A stretch of DNA of 64,000 bases from Lolium rigidum (Eukaryota > Streptophyta > Magnoliopsida > Poales > Poaceae), in assembly GCF_022539505.1 (NCBI RefSeq), contig NC_061510.1, positions 393,248,249 to 393,312,248 on the forward strand. Direction: 5' to 3'. The notes below the pieces were generated by a model. That model saw only the letters and a list, made by a program, of their open reading frames with translations. It was not told where the DNA came from and ran no database searches. Position numbers and translations under genes: made by a program. Below, piece after piece: positions 23,360 to 34,430 of this stretch. Numbering within the stretch: the stretch's first letter is position 1; each line of letters starts with the position of its first letter.

Positions 23360-25204
23360 TGCAGAATCTAAAAGGAATTACTTGGAATCCAGGAGGTTTT
23401 GAAGATACCGTGAAGCATTTGTTTGTCAAGAAGCGATTCGGGAACATAGGTTAGACTTCCTAGCTTTGTTGGAAACCGGGAGATCTAATTTTTCGATTCC
23501 TTTTTTGAACCAATTAGCAGCAGGTTATAATTTTTCTTGGTTTTGCTTACCACCACATGGTCGCTCAGGGGGTATTCTAGTGGGAATAAACTCCGATACG
23601 CTACAGGTGTTAAAAGTAAATACGGGAGATTTTTGTGTTAAGCTTCATATCAAATGTAAAAGAGATGGGTTCGAATGGATTTTAGTGCTGGTCTATGGGG
23701 CTGCCCAAGATGAGCACAAAGCAGAATTTCTAGCTGAATTAGTGAGAACATGTGAATCTGAATCATTACCTATGTTGGTAGGTGGTGATTTTAATATTAT
23801 TCGTAAAAAGGAGGAGAAAAATAATGATAATTTCAAAGCGCGTTGGTCCTTTGTTTTTAATGCAATTATTGAACACTTGAACTTGCGGGAAATTACTCTC
23901 ACTGGGAGACAATTTACATGGGCAAGTAGAAAAAATATACCTACATATGAAAAGCTAGATAGAGTTCTAGCATCAATCTCGTGGGAACAAAATTTTCCAT
24001 TAGTGACTGTTAGAGCCTTGACTAGAGCTGAATCGGATCATACTCCATTACTAATTGATTCAGGAGTGAAAGCACATCTGGGTAATCAAGCAAAATTTTC
24101 TTTTGAGCTACATTGGTTGCGTCAAGAAGGATTTTTTGATATGGTAGCAAAGGAGTGGAACTCAGTTTTAGGCGGTACTAGTCCGATGGAGATTTGGTTG
24201 AATAAGCTAAGACATATAAGGCGATTTCTGAAGGGATGGGCAAAAAATCAGAGTGGAAAATATAAGAAAGAGAAAGAGAGATTGCTGAACATTATTGATT
24301 ATCTGGATTTGAAAGCGGAAACAAATATTTTGAATACAAATGAAACGGAAGAATTAAAAAAGGCACATGATAGTCTGAACAAACTAAGAAGAGATGAGGA
24401 GTCCAAATGGGCTCAGAGAGCGAAGGTTAAGCATATTCAGGAAGGGGGTAATAATACAAAATACTTTCACTTAATAGCAAATGGTAAACACCGAAAGAAG
24501 AAAATTTTCCAACTTGAACAGCAAGAGGGGACTATTGTTGGGGAAGATAATCTAAAAGTTTATATTACTGAATTCTATAAGAAGCTTTTTGGAGAACCGG
24601 TACCAACAAATATTTCTCTAGTCGAGGGCGAGATTAATGATATCAGGCAAATCTCAGCTATTGAGAATGAGATCTTGACAGCTCCTTTTACTCAAGAGGA
24701 GGTTTTTCAAGCTATCTCACAAATGGAGCTGAATAAAGCTCCAGGGCCAGATGGTTTTCCAGCTGAATTTTATCTAATGGCTCTGTTTGCTCAGTTTACT
24801 AATGGGGACTTGCCCCTTTATAAATTGAATTTCGGAGTGATCACATTGCTACCCAAAAAAGAGAATGCGGTTCAGATTCAACAATACAGACCTATTTGCT
24901 TACTTAATGTTTGTTTCAAGATATTCACTAAAGTTGGTACTAATCGCATATCGGGGATTGCTCCGAGGGTTATTAAGCCAACTCAATCAGCTTTTATGCC
25001 TGGTACAAATATTTTAGAAGGGGTAGTTATACTCCATGAAACGATTCATGAGCTACATAATAAGAAGTTGGATGGGGTGTTATTTAAGATTGATTTTGAA
25101 AAAGCATACGATAAGGTGAAATGGCCTTTCTTACAACAAACATTAAGGATGAAAGGTTTTGCTCCAGAATGGGGTAGGATAGTGCAACATTTTGTGCAAG
25201 GGGG
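23359..25204 (+). pseudogene. LINE ORF2: AP endonuclease and N-terminal reverse transcriptase
   Basis: ORF2 starts at ATG 23359 (MQNLKGITWNPGGF). A one-base deletion near 23427 shifts the frame, and the main open frame covers 23436-25204. The endonuclease domain carries GRSGGILVGIN, LPMLVGGDFNIIRKKEE and AESDHTPLLID, with the conserved Asp/Asn and SDH residues. The RT region carries NKAPGPDGFPAEFY, QQYRPICLLNVCFKI, QSAFMPGTNILEG and FKIDFEKAYDKVKW, which provides the first catalytic Asp. The RT is cut by the solo LTR before the YADD box. It would nick target DNA and prime reverse transcription if intact; here it is inactive. Confidence 0.88.
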
Positions 25205-26802
25205 TGATACGTCTCCGTCGTATCGATAATTTCTTATGTTCCATGCCACATTATTGATGATATCTACATGTTTTATGCACACTTTATGTCATATTCGTGC
25301 ATTTTCTGGAACTAACCTATTAACAAGATGCCGAAGAGCCAGTTGCTGTTTTCTGCTGTTTTTGGTTTCAGAAATCCTAGTAACGAAATATTCTCGGAAT
25401 TGGACGAAATCAACGCCCAGGTACCTATTTTGCCACAAAGCTTCCAGAAGACCGAAGGAGAGTCGAAGTGGGGCCACGAGGTGGCGACACACCAGGGCGG
25501 CGCGGCCCAGGCCCTGGCCGCGCCGGCCTGTGGTGTGGGCCCCTCGTGCCGCCTCTTTACCTGCCCTTCCGCCTACAAATAGCCTCCGTCGCGAAACCCC
25601 CGGTCACCGAGAGCCACGATACGGAAAACCTTCGCGAGACGCCGCCGCCGCCAATCCCATCTCGGGGGATTCCGGAGATCTCCTCCGGCACCCTGCCGGA
25701 GAGGGGATTCATCTCCCGGAGGACTCTTCACCGCCATGGTCGCCTCCGGAGTGATGAGTGAGTAGTTCACCCCTGGACTATGGGTCCATAGCAGTAGCTA
25801 GATGGTTGTCTTCTCCTCATTGTGCTTCATTGTTGGATCTTGTGAGCTGCCTAACATGATCAAGATCATCTATCCGTAATGCTATATGTTGTGTTTGTCG
25901 GGATCCGATGGATAGAGAATACTATGTTATGTTAATTATCAAGTTATTACCTATGTGTTGTTTAAGATCTTGCATGCTCTCCGTTATTAGTAGAGGCTCC
26001 GGCCAAGTTTTCGCTATTAACTCCAAGAGGGAGTATTTATGCTCGATAGTGGGTTCATGTCTCCGTGAACTGCGGGAGTGACAGAAACCCCTAAGGTTAT
26101 GGATGTGCTTGTTGCCACTAGGGATAAAACATTGATGCTATGTCCGAGGATGTAGTTATTGATTACATTACGCACCATACTTAATGCAATTGTCCGTTGT
26201 TTTGCAACTTAATACTGGAAGGGGTTCGGATGATAACTCTGAAGGTGGACTTTTTAGGCATAGATGCATGCTCGGATGGCGGTCTATGTACTTTGTCGTA
26301 ATGCCCAATTAAATCTCACTATATTTATCATGACATGTTTGTGCATTGTTATGCCCTCTCTATTTGTCAATTGCCCGACTGTAATTTGTTCACCCAACAT
26401 GCTTTTATCTTATGGGAGAGACACCTCTAGTGAACTGTGGACCCCGGTCCTATTCTTTACATCGCATACAATCTACTGCAATACTTGTTTTACTCGTTTT
26501 CTTGCAAACAATCATCTTCCACACAATACGGTTAATCCTTTGTTACGAGCAAGCCGGTGAGATTGACAACCTCACTCGTTTCGTTGGGGCAAAGTACTTT
26601 GGTTGTGTTGTGCAGGTTCCACGTTGGCGCCGGAATCTCCGGTGTTGCGCCGCACTACATCCCGCCGCCATCAACCTTCAACGTGCTTCTTGACTCCTAC
26701 TGGTTCGATTAAACCTTGGTTTCTTACTGAGGGAAACTTGCCGCTGTGCGCATCACAGCTTCCTCTTGGGGTTCCCAACGGACGTGTCAACTACACGCAT
26801 CA
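25205..26802 (+). mobile_element. Solo LTR (Athila-type) inside LINE ORF2
   Basis: The 1598-bp LTR starts TGATACGTCTCC and ends ACACGCATCA. It is flanked by the 5-bp duplication GGGGG at 25200-25204 and 26803-26807, and removing it rejoins the LINE frame exactly (VQGG-SVGVKVND). The LTR of element D (47264-48861) is the same family and also 1598 bp. With no interior and an intact TSD, it arose by intra-element LTR recombination. ORFs inside it are spurious. Confidence 0.95.
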
Positions 26803-26807
26803 GGGGG

Positions 26808-27604
26808 TAGTGTTGGGGTGAAGGTAAATGATGACATTGGTCATTATTTCCAAACAAAAAAAGGTTTAAGGCAAGGGGATCCGCTATCTCCAATGCTTTT
26901 TAATATTGTAGTGGATATGCTTGCCATCTTAATTGAAAGAGCCAAAGAAGATGGCCAAGTCGGAGGACTAATTCCTCATTTAGTTGAGGGTGGTCTCTCT
27001 ATATTACAATATGCCGATGATACAATCCTTTTTTTGGAACATGACCTCAATAAAGCTGTCAATATGAAGCTAATTTTGTGTCTTTTTGAAGAACTATCGG
27101 GCCTCAAGATTAATTTTCATAAGAGTGAGATTTTTTGTTTTGGAAAGGCAAAAGAGGAGGAAGAACAGTACAAGAAGATCTTTGGATGTGATGCTGGACA
27201 ACTTCCTTTTAGATACTTAGGTATTCCAATCCACTATAAAAAAACTCAAAAATGCAGATTGGCATCCGGTAGAAACAAGGTTTGAGAGTAAATTAGGATG
27301 CTGGAAAGGGAAGTTACTATCCTATGGTGATAGGTTAGTGCTTCTTAACTCAGTATTAACTAGTTTACCGATGTTCATGTTGTCCTTCTTACAAATACCT
27401 GTTGGGGTAAGGAAACGTTTGGACTTCTATAGATCTAGGTTCTTTTGGCAGTCGGACGAAAACAAGAGAAAATACCGGCTTACAAAATGGAATATTGTAT
27501 GTAGACCGAAGGATCAAGGTGGTTTAGGTATTGAAGTTCTTGAGATCAAAAACGGATGTTTATTGAGCAAATGGCTTTTTAAACTTCTTAATGAGGATCG
27601 GGTG
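26808..27604 (+). pseudogene. LINE ORF2, second segment: RT palm and thumb
   Basis: This continues the frame from 25204 after the solo LTR. It shows FQTKKGLRQGDPLSPMLFN and the catalytic YADD (27010-27021, LQYADDTILFLE), then SGLKINFHKSEIFCFG and FRYLGIPIHYKK. A frameshift at about 27240 in an A-run moves to the frame of VLLNSVLTSLPMFMLSFLQ and KDQGGLGIEVLEIKN. It stops at 27604, where element B is inserted in the codon run LLNED. The remaining zinc-binding C-terminal domain is found only beyond B, in a diverged copy. Confidence 0.88.
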
Positions 27605-29085
27605 TGATACGTCCCCGACGTATCCATAATTTCTGTCGTTCCATGCTTGTTTTATGACAATACTTACATGTTTTGCTTGCACTTTATGATGATTTCATGC
27701 ATTTTCCGGAACTAACCTATTAACAAGATGCCACAGTGCCAGTTCCTGTTTTCTGCTGTTTTTGGTTCCAGAAAGGCTGTTCGGGCAATATTCTCGGAAT
27801 TCGACGAAACGAAGACCAAACCTCCTATTTTCCCGGAAGCGTCCAGAACACCGAAGAAGAGTCGGAGAGGGGCCAGAGGGCCACCACACCATAGGGCGGC
27901 GCGGCCTGGCCCGGGCCCGCGCCGGCCTGTGGTGTGGCGCCCCGAGGTGCCCCCCTGCGCCGCCTCTTCGCCTATAAAATCCCTTTCGACCTAAAAACAC
28001 CAGAACTCTTGACGAAACTCCAGAAAGACTCCAGGGGCGCCGCCACCATCGCGAAACTCAAATTCGGGGGAGTGCCCCCGGAAGCCATCTCCATCAACGC
28101 CTTCGCCTCCATCATGCTCCGTGAGTAGTTCCCCCATGGACTACGGGTTCTAGCTGTAGCTAGTTGGTATTCTCTCCCCCATGTACTTCAATACAATGAT
28201 CTCATGATCTGCCTTACATGATTGAGATTCATCTGATGTAATCGGTGTTGTGTTTGTCGGGATCCGATGGATTGTTACATTATGATTGTCTATCTACAAA
28301 GTTTATGAAGTTATTGTTGATGCAATCTTGTTGTGTTTAATGCTTGTCACTAGGGCCCGAGTGGCATGATCTTAGATTTGAGCTCTATACTTATTGCTTA
28401 GATTGTATCTACAAGTTGTATGCACATGTCAACTGTCCGGAACCAAAGGCCCCGAAGTGACGGAAATCGGGACAACCGGAGGGGATGGCGGTGATGTGAG
28501 GGACACATGTTTTCACGGAGTGTTAATGCTTTGCTCCGGTACTCTATTAAAAGGAGTACCTTAATATCCAGATAGTTTCCCTAGAGGCCGGCTGCCATGC
28601 CAGCTGGTAGGACAAAAGATGTTGTGCAAGTTTCTCATTGCGAGCACGTACGACTATTATTGGAAAACATGCCTACATGATTAATGATCTTGATATTCTG
28701 TCTTAATGCTATTTCAGTCCTATCAATTGCCCGACTGTAATTTGTTCACCCAACACTTGTTATTGGAGAGTTGCCACTAGTGTAGATAGCTGGGAACCCC
28801 GGTCCATCTTTCATCATCATATACTCGTTCTACATGTCAACGGTTTTTCTGGTGCCATTGCTCTCATATTACTATTACTGCTGCTGTGTTACTGTTACTA
28901 CTGCTCCCATATTACTGCTACTTTCACATCACCCCTGTTGCTAGTGCTTTTCCAGGTGCAGCTGAATTGACAACTCAGTTGTTAAGGCTTATAAGTATTC
29001 TTTACCTCCCCTAGTGTCGAATCAATAAATTTGGGTTTTACTACCCGCGAAGACTGTTGCGATCCCCTATACTTGTGGGTCATCA
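27605..29085 (+). mobile_element. Element B 5' LTR
   Basis: The 1481-bp LTR starts TGATACGTCCCC and ends GTGGGTCATCA, followed 11 bases later by the PBS. A TATAAAA box lies at 27973-27979 in a GCCTATAAAATCCC context. The left flank is GGGTG (27600-27604); its partner on the right was lost with the end of the 3' LTR. Confidence 0.93.
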
Positions 29086-29096
29086 AGACTATTTTC

Positions 29097-29114
29097 TGGC
29101 GCCGTTGCCGGGGA
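29097..29114 (+). other. Element B primer-binding site
   Basis: TGGCGCCGTTGCCGGGGA matches the PBS typical of plant Athila/gypsy elements and is generally assigned to tRNA-Asp. It lies just inside the 5' LTR. Confidence 0.9.
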
Positions 29115-29158
29115 GGCATAGCTCTACTCATAAGTTCACCTGGGGAGTACATTCTACA

Positions 29159-29290
29159 TCTCTCTCTGTTTTATTTTATTTTGTTTTGCTTAGTTTACTT
29201 TTGTCTAGTTTATTTGTGCCTAGTTTATTTCTGTCTAGTATTATTTTGCTTAGTTTACTTTTGCCTAGTTACTTTTTGTCTTGTTTTATT
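29159..29290 (+). repeat. T-rich leader repeat of element B
   Basis: A degenerate array of about 8-10 units like TTAGTTTACTTTTG(C/T)CTAG lies between the PBS and the first ATG. The same array is at 62340-62470 (reverse) in element E. Small ORFs through it are low-complexity artefacts. Confidence 0.7.
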
Positions 29291-29352
29291 TTCCTCATAT
29301 ACCCAAAAATCCATAAAAATTTGAAAAATCTAAAAATTAAAAACTGCTGTTA

Positions 29353-30704
29353 TGGGAGAACCAACAACCTACTTGGAGCTTATAGAATGTTATAATTGTT
29401 ATAGAGAATCAAGAACTGGTAAATAATGAGTGCTATGATAGAAAAATTGAATACAATTGCTAAAATCTTGCTTGAACGCCATGATATAAACTGTTGCTCT
29501 CAACAGGATACTAAACATCTTAAATTTCAATGTGGCTTTAGTGAGGAATTTTTAATTAAGAACTATAATCGGAATTGTTATATTCTTTATGGGTTCGAGG
29601 AGGTAGAACAATTTGTCTTATTTATGGGAGCCTCCGAGATAGAATCCTTCATGGTTGAGAATTATGAAACTTGTGTTGTTTGTAAGGGCCTTAAAGATTA
29701 TGTCTCTACTATCCTTAATTCTTGCATAGAATGCTACGAGTAGGAATCCTTATATCCTTGATTATAAAGAGAGACACATTAATGCACAAGAATGCACTCA
29801 TAATTTACGAGGACCGGTGGAAGAAGAAATTGATGAACACGAAAGCTCATTGGATGAAAAAGAGGAGGAAATTGAGGAACCTGAAAGCTCATTGGATGAA
29901 AAAGAAGAGGAGAGCGACGAACAAAAGGAGGAAGAATGGATTAGCTACCCATGTCAACCTTCTAATGAGAGTAACTCTTTATCTCTTACACTATTTGATT
30001 GTCCTCCATGCTTACCGGAAGAGGTTGAATGTTATGTTCCTGTGGATTCTCTTGAAATAGTACCTATGAGTAATACTTGTGAGAATAATTATGCTACTGT
30101 TATCTATGATAATCCATGCTACTTTGATAAATCTTATGATAATGCTTTGTTTGTGCCTGATGTCGAAATGCCTGGTACTAAAGAATTTTGTTTGGAAAAT
30201 GTCTATGATGGTCCTATGTTACTTGATAATATTAATTGTACTACTAATGAAAATGGGATTGGAGAGTTCTTGACTTATTCTATGAGTCCCATATCTATTG
30301 AGATTGATCAACTACCTTGTTATATTATTAATAAAAGTAAGTTTGAAAGTTTTAATTCCACTATTCTTGAACTTGATAAAAATTATGTGTTTGGAAATCA
30401 TGAAAAGTATGCTGCATGTGATAGTTATATTGTTGAGTTTTTTCATGAAGCTACTGAAAATTATTATGAGAGAGGAAAATATGGTTGTAGAAATTTTCAT
30501 GGTACTAATACACCTCTCTATATGCTGAAATTTTTGAAGTTATTCTTGTTTTATCTTCTTATGCTTGTCACTTTGTTCTTCATGAATTTATTTGTGTACA
30601 AGATTCCTTTGCATAGGAAGCATGTTAGACTTAAATGTGTTTTGGATTTGCCTCTTGATGCTCTCTTTTGCTTCAAATACTATTTCTTGCGAGTGCATCA
30701 TTAA
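29353..30704 (+). pseudogene. Element B acidic-repeat membrane protein, frameshifted copy
   Basis: It is homologous along its length to the intact 454-residue ORF of element E. It starts MGEPTTYLELIE at 29353 and loses frame near 29421 (GK followed by stop). It resumes at 29426 (EKLNTIAKILLERHDINCC), loses frame again near 29738, and then runs to the stop at 30704. Visible parts: a Cys-containing N-terminal region, the acidic repeat EEEIDEHESSLDEKEEEIEE, a 160-residue middle, and the C-terminal module with CDSYIVEFFHEATENYYERG, then a hydrophobic span (LFLFYLLMLVTLFFMNLFVY). The breaks are small indels; some could be sequencing errors. Confidence 0.75.
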
Positions 30705-31314
30705 AACTACTGAGCCCATCTTAATGGCTATAAAGAAAGCAACTTCTTGGGAGATAACCCATGTGTTATTTTGCTACAGTACTTTGTTTTATATTTGTGT
30801 CTTGGAAGTTCTTTACTACTGTAGCAACCTCTCCTTATCTTAGTTTTGTGTTTTGTTGTGCCAAGTGAAGCCTCTAATCGAAGGTTGATACTAGATTTGG
30901 ATTTCTATCTGTCACGAATCTAGGCTGTTCTCTCTGTAGGTAACTCAGAAAAATATGCCAATTTACGTGCGTGTTCCTCAGATATGTACGCAACTTTCGT
31001 TAGTTTTAAGTTTTCTGATTTGAGCAACGGAAGTATTTTATTACAATTCGTCTTTACTGGCTGTTCTGTTTTGGCAGATTCTGTCTCTGTTTTTTGCATT
31101 GTCTCTTGTGGACTTTAAGCGAGGTTTTCTAGACGTAGAGGGCTGTAGCTAATGTTTTATTGAGTTCTTGCAATGTGCCACTACAGGACCAAGGTGGATT
31201 AAAATTTTTTGAGTACTAACCCCTCTAATGAAGTTTATGAGAAGTTTGGTGTGAAGGAAGTTTTCAAGGGTCAAGAGAGGAGGATGATATATGATCAAGA
31301 AGAGTGAAAAGTCT

Positions 31315-31385
31315 AAGCTTGGGGATGCCCCGTGGGTCATCCCTGCATATTTCAAGAAGACTCAAGCGTCTAAGCTTGGGGATGC
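31315..31385 (+). other. Two internal PPT-like motifs in element B
   Basis: AAGCTTGGGGATGC at 31315-31328 and 31372-31385 is identical to the 3' PPT at 33121-33134. The second is followed by CCAAGGCATCCCC, giving the palindrome GGGGATGCCCAAGGCATCCCC. Both are kept in elements C, D and E. Confidence 0.7.
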
Positions 31386-32278
31386 CCAAGGCATCCCCTG
31401 CTTCATCAACTTATCGGGTTCCTCCCTGAAACTATATTTTTATTCGGTCACATCTTATGTGCTTTACTTGGAGCGTCTGTGTGTTTATTTTCATTTTGTT
31501 TATGTTTGAATAAATTCGGATCCTAGCAATCCTTGTGTGGGAGAGATACACGCTCCGCTTTTTCATATGAACACTCGTGTTCTTCGTTTTACTTTTAATG
31601 TTCAATGATAAAAGTTGGAAGCTATTGCACTTATTTATATTTGGTTGAAAACAGAAAATGCCTCATATGTCTTGAATAATTTGACACTTGGCAATTGTTT
31701 TGAGCTCTCAAGTAGATCATGATTAAGTTTTTTCATGTAGTCTAAGCCTATTAGTGGAGAACTACTGTAGAGCTTGTTGAAATTGGTTTGCATAATTGAT
31801 CTCTCTTAAGGTCTAGATATTTTACGGTAAAAGTGTTTGAGCAACAAGGAAGACGAGTGTAGAGTATTATAATGCTTGCAATATGTTCTTATGTAAGTTT
31901 TGCTGTACCGGTTCATACTTGTGTTTGCTTCAAATAGCCTTGCTAGCCTAAGCCTTGTATCGAGAGGGAATACTTCTCATGCATCCAAAATACTTGAGCC
32001 AACCATTATGCCATTTGTGTCCACCATACCTACCTACTATGTGGTATTTCCTTCCATTCCAAAGTAAATTGCTTGAGTGCTACCTTTAAACAATTCAAAA
32101 TTTATTACCTCTGATTTGTGTCAATGTTTTATAGCTCATGAGGAAGTATGTGGTGTTTATCTTTCAATCTTGTTGGGCAACTTTCACCAATGGACTAGTG
32201 GCTTCATCCGCTTATCCAATAACTTTGCAAAAAGAGCTGGCAATGGGATTCCCAGTCCCAAATTAATTAACAAAAATA

Positions 32279-32367
32279 GACACTCCTCCATGGTATGTGA
32301 TTGTTGGACGGCATCCGAAGGATTCGGTTAGCCATGGCTTGTGTAAGAAAAGGTGGGGAGGAGTGTC
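32279..32367 (+). ncRNA. Structured-RNA candidate, unit 1 (element B)
   Basis: An 11-bp outer stem pairs GACACTCCTCC (32279-32289) with GGAGGAGTGTC (32357-32367). Inside it CCATGG (32288-32293) can pair with CCATGG (32332-32337), and CCGAA/TTCGG can close a GGA loop. The helices cannot all be full length at once since 32288-32289 are shared. See unit 2 and the element E copy for compensatory changes. Confidence 0.5.
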
Positions 32368-32391
32368 ATCATAATGAAACTAAAATAAAAA

Positions 32392-32478
32392 GGCACTCCT
32401 TCATGGTATGAGATTGTTGGCAGGCACCCGAGGATTCGGTTAGCCATGGTTTGTGAAAGAAAGGTTGGAAGGAGTGCC
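32392..32478 (+). ncRNA. Structured-RNA candidate, unit 2 (element B)
   Basis: This is a tandem copy of unit 1 at 113-bp spacing. The outer stem is GGCACTCCTTC (32392-32402) with GAAGGAGTGCC (32468-32478). Two positions differ from unit 1, and each change is matched in the opposite arm (A-T to G-C, C-G to T-A). The inner CCGA/TCGG hairpin and CCATGG motif are partly retained. Confidence 0.5.
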
Positions 32479-33120
32479 ACCCAAAAATAAAAATAATTCA
32501 TGGGAGCCGCTCTTTGAAGGTTTGTCTAGCGAGGGGGTTAGAGTGCCCACTACCATTCGTTGACAACAACAAACACCTCTCAAAACTTTACTTTTATGCT
32601 CTCTTTATGTTTTCAAAACCAAAGCTCTAGCACAAATATAGCGATCGATGCTTTCCTCTTTGAAGGGCCATTCTTTTACTTTATGTTGAGTCAGTTTACC
32701 TACTTCCTTCCATCTTAGAAGCAAACACTTGTGTCAAGCTGTGCATTGATTCTTACATACTTGCATATTTGCATTCATCATATTACTTTGTGTTGACAAT
32801 TACCCATGAGATATGCATGTTACAAGTTGAAAGCAATCGCTGAAACTTATATCTTCCTTTGTGTTGCTTCGATGCCTTTACTTTGAATCTATTGCTTTAT
32901 GAGTTAACTCTTGTGCAAGACTTTTGATACTTGTCTTGAAAGTACTCTTCATGAAAAGTTTTGCTATATGTTATCTATTTGTTAGCAACTATAGATCATT
33001 GCCTTGAGTCACTTCATTCATTTCATATGCTTTGTAATAGTATGATCAAGGTTATGTAAGTAGCATGTCACTACAGAAATTATTCTTTTTATCGTTTACT
33101 GCTCGGGACGAGCGAGAACT

Positions 33121-33134
33121 AAGCTTGGGGATGC
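33121..33134 (+). other. Element B polypurine tract
   Basis: AAGCTTGGGGATGC directly precedes the 3' LTR TGATACGTCCCC. The same sequence precedes the 3' LTR in elements C and E. Confidence 0.85.
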
Positions 33135-34430
33135 TGATACGTCCCCGACGTATCCATAATTTCTGTCGTTCCATGCTTGTTTTATGACAATACTTACATG
33201 TTTTGCTTGCACTTTATGATGATTTCATGCATTTTCCGGAACTAACCTATTAACAAGATGCCACGGTGCCGAGTTCTGTTTTCTGCTGTTTTTGGTTCCG
33301 AGAAAGGCTGTTCGGGCAATATTCTCGGAATTCGACGAAACGAAGACCAAACCTCCTATTTTTCCGGAAGCGTCCGAACACCGAAGAAGAGTCGGAGAGG
33401 GGCCGGAGGGCCACCACACCATAGGGCGGCGCGGCCTGGCCTGGGCCGCGCCGGCTCGTGGTGTGGCGCCCCGAGTGCCCCCTCGCGCCGCCTCTTCGCC
33501 TATAAAATCCCTTTCGACCTAAAAACACCGTAACTCTTGACGAAACTCCGAGAAAGACTCCGAGGCGCCGCCACCATCGCGAAACTCCAATTCGGGGGAC
33601 GGAAGTCTCTGTCCCGGCACCCTGCGGGACGGGGAAGTGCCCCGGAAGCCATCTCCATCAACGCCTTCGCCTCCATCATGCTCCGTGAGTAGTTCCCCCA
33701 TGGACTACGGGTTCTAGCTGTAGCTAGTTGGTATTCTCTCCCCCATGTACTTCAATACAATGATCTCATGAGCTGCCTTACATGATTGAGATTCATCCGA
33801 TGTAATCGGTGTTGTGTTTGTCGGGATCCGATGGATTGTTACATTATGATTGTCTATCTACAAAGTTTATGAAGTTATTGTTGCTGCAATCTTGTTGTGT
33901 TTAATGCTTGTCACTAGGGCCCGAGTGGCATGATCTTAGATTTGAGCTCTATACTTATTGCTTAGATTGTATCTACAAGTTGTATGCACATGTCAACTGT
34001 CCGGAACCAAAGGCCCCGAAGTGACAAATCGGGACAACCGGAGGGGATGGCGGTGATGTGAGGGACACATGTTTTCACGGAGTGTTAATGCTTTGCTCCG
34101 GTACTCTATTAAAAGGAGTACCTTAATATCCAGTAGTTTCCCTAGAGGCCCGGCTGCCACCGGCTGGTAGGACAAAAGATGTTGTGCAAGTTTCTCATTG
34201 CGAGCACGTACGACTATTATTGGAAAACATGCCTACATGATTAATGATCTTGATATTACTGTCTTAATGCTATTTCAGTCCTATCAATTGCCCGATTGTA
34301 ATTTGTTCACCCAACACTTGTTATTGGAGAGTTGCCACTAGTGTAGATAGCTGGGAACCCCGGTCCATCTTTCATCATCATATACTCGTTCTACATGTCA
34401 AGTTTCGGTGCCATTGCTCTCATATTACTA
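33135..34430 (+). mobile_element. Element B 3' LTR, truncated
   Basis: It matches 27605-28900 of the 5' LTR and stops at CATATTACTA (34430), losing about 160-180 bases of U5. LINE sequence follows at once, with ACTAG microhomology at the junction. Differences from the 5' LTR cluster at CAG and CTG sites (for example TTCCAGAAAGG against TTCCGAGAAAGG). Confidence 0.9.

Larger units (their letters stand above)
22808..25204 (+). mobile_element. LINE-1, 5'-truncated, first segment
   Basis: Non-LTR retrotransposon sequence begins inside YSL intron 4 with the C-terminal part of ORF1 and runs through the ORF2 endonuclease and RT start. It is broken at 25200-25204 (GGGGG) by a solo LTR and continues at 26808. 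No TSD could be matched because the LINE's true 3' end is not certain. Confidence 0.85.
30705..33120 (+). mobile_element. Element B 3' non-coding region
   Basis: About 2.4 kb between the stop codon and the PPT has no coding frame. It is shared largely with element E and in part with C and D. It contains two internal PPT copies (31315-31328 and 31372-31385) and two tandem structured-RNA candidates (32279-32478). ORFs in the region are short and not conserved in frame. Confidence 0.8.

Noticed and set aside
25236..25770. Overlapping ORFs on both strands inside the solo LTR, and similar sets near 27700-28000, 33225-33701, 37763-38336, 42795-43308, 48307-48746, 57910-58349 and 63495-63941
   Set aside because: All lie in the GC-rich part of LTRs at the same relative place, differ in frame between LTR pairs and have no conserved product.
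29031..29395. Hydrophobic Leu/Phe/Tyr-rich ORFs after the B PBS (and 62241-62666 in E)
   Set aside because: They translate the T-rich leader repeat in several frames equally well. This is low complexity and not a membrane protein gene.
32279..32478. Hairpin units as a pair of MITEs
   Set aside because: No target-site duplication is evident, the copies share position with element E, and the arms change in a compensatory way. Not fully excluded.
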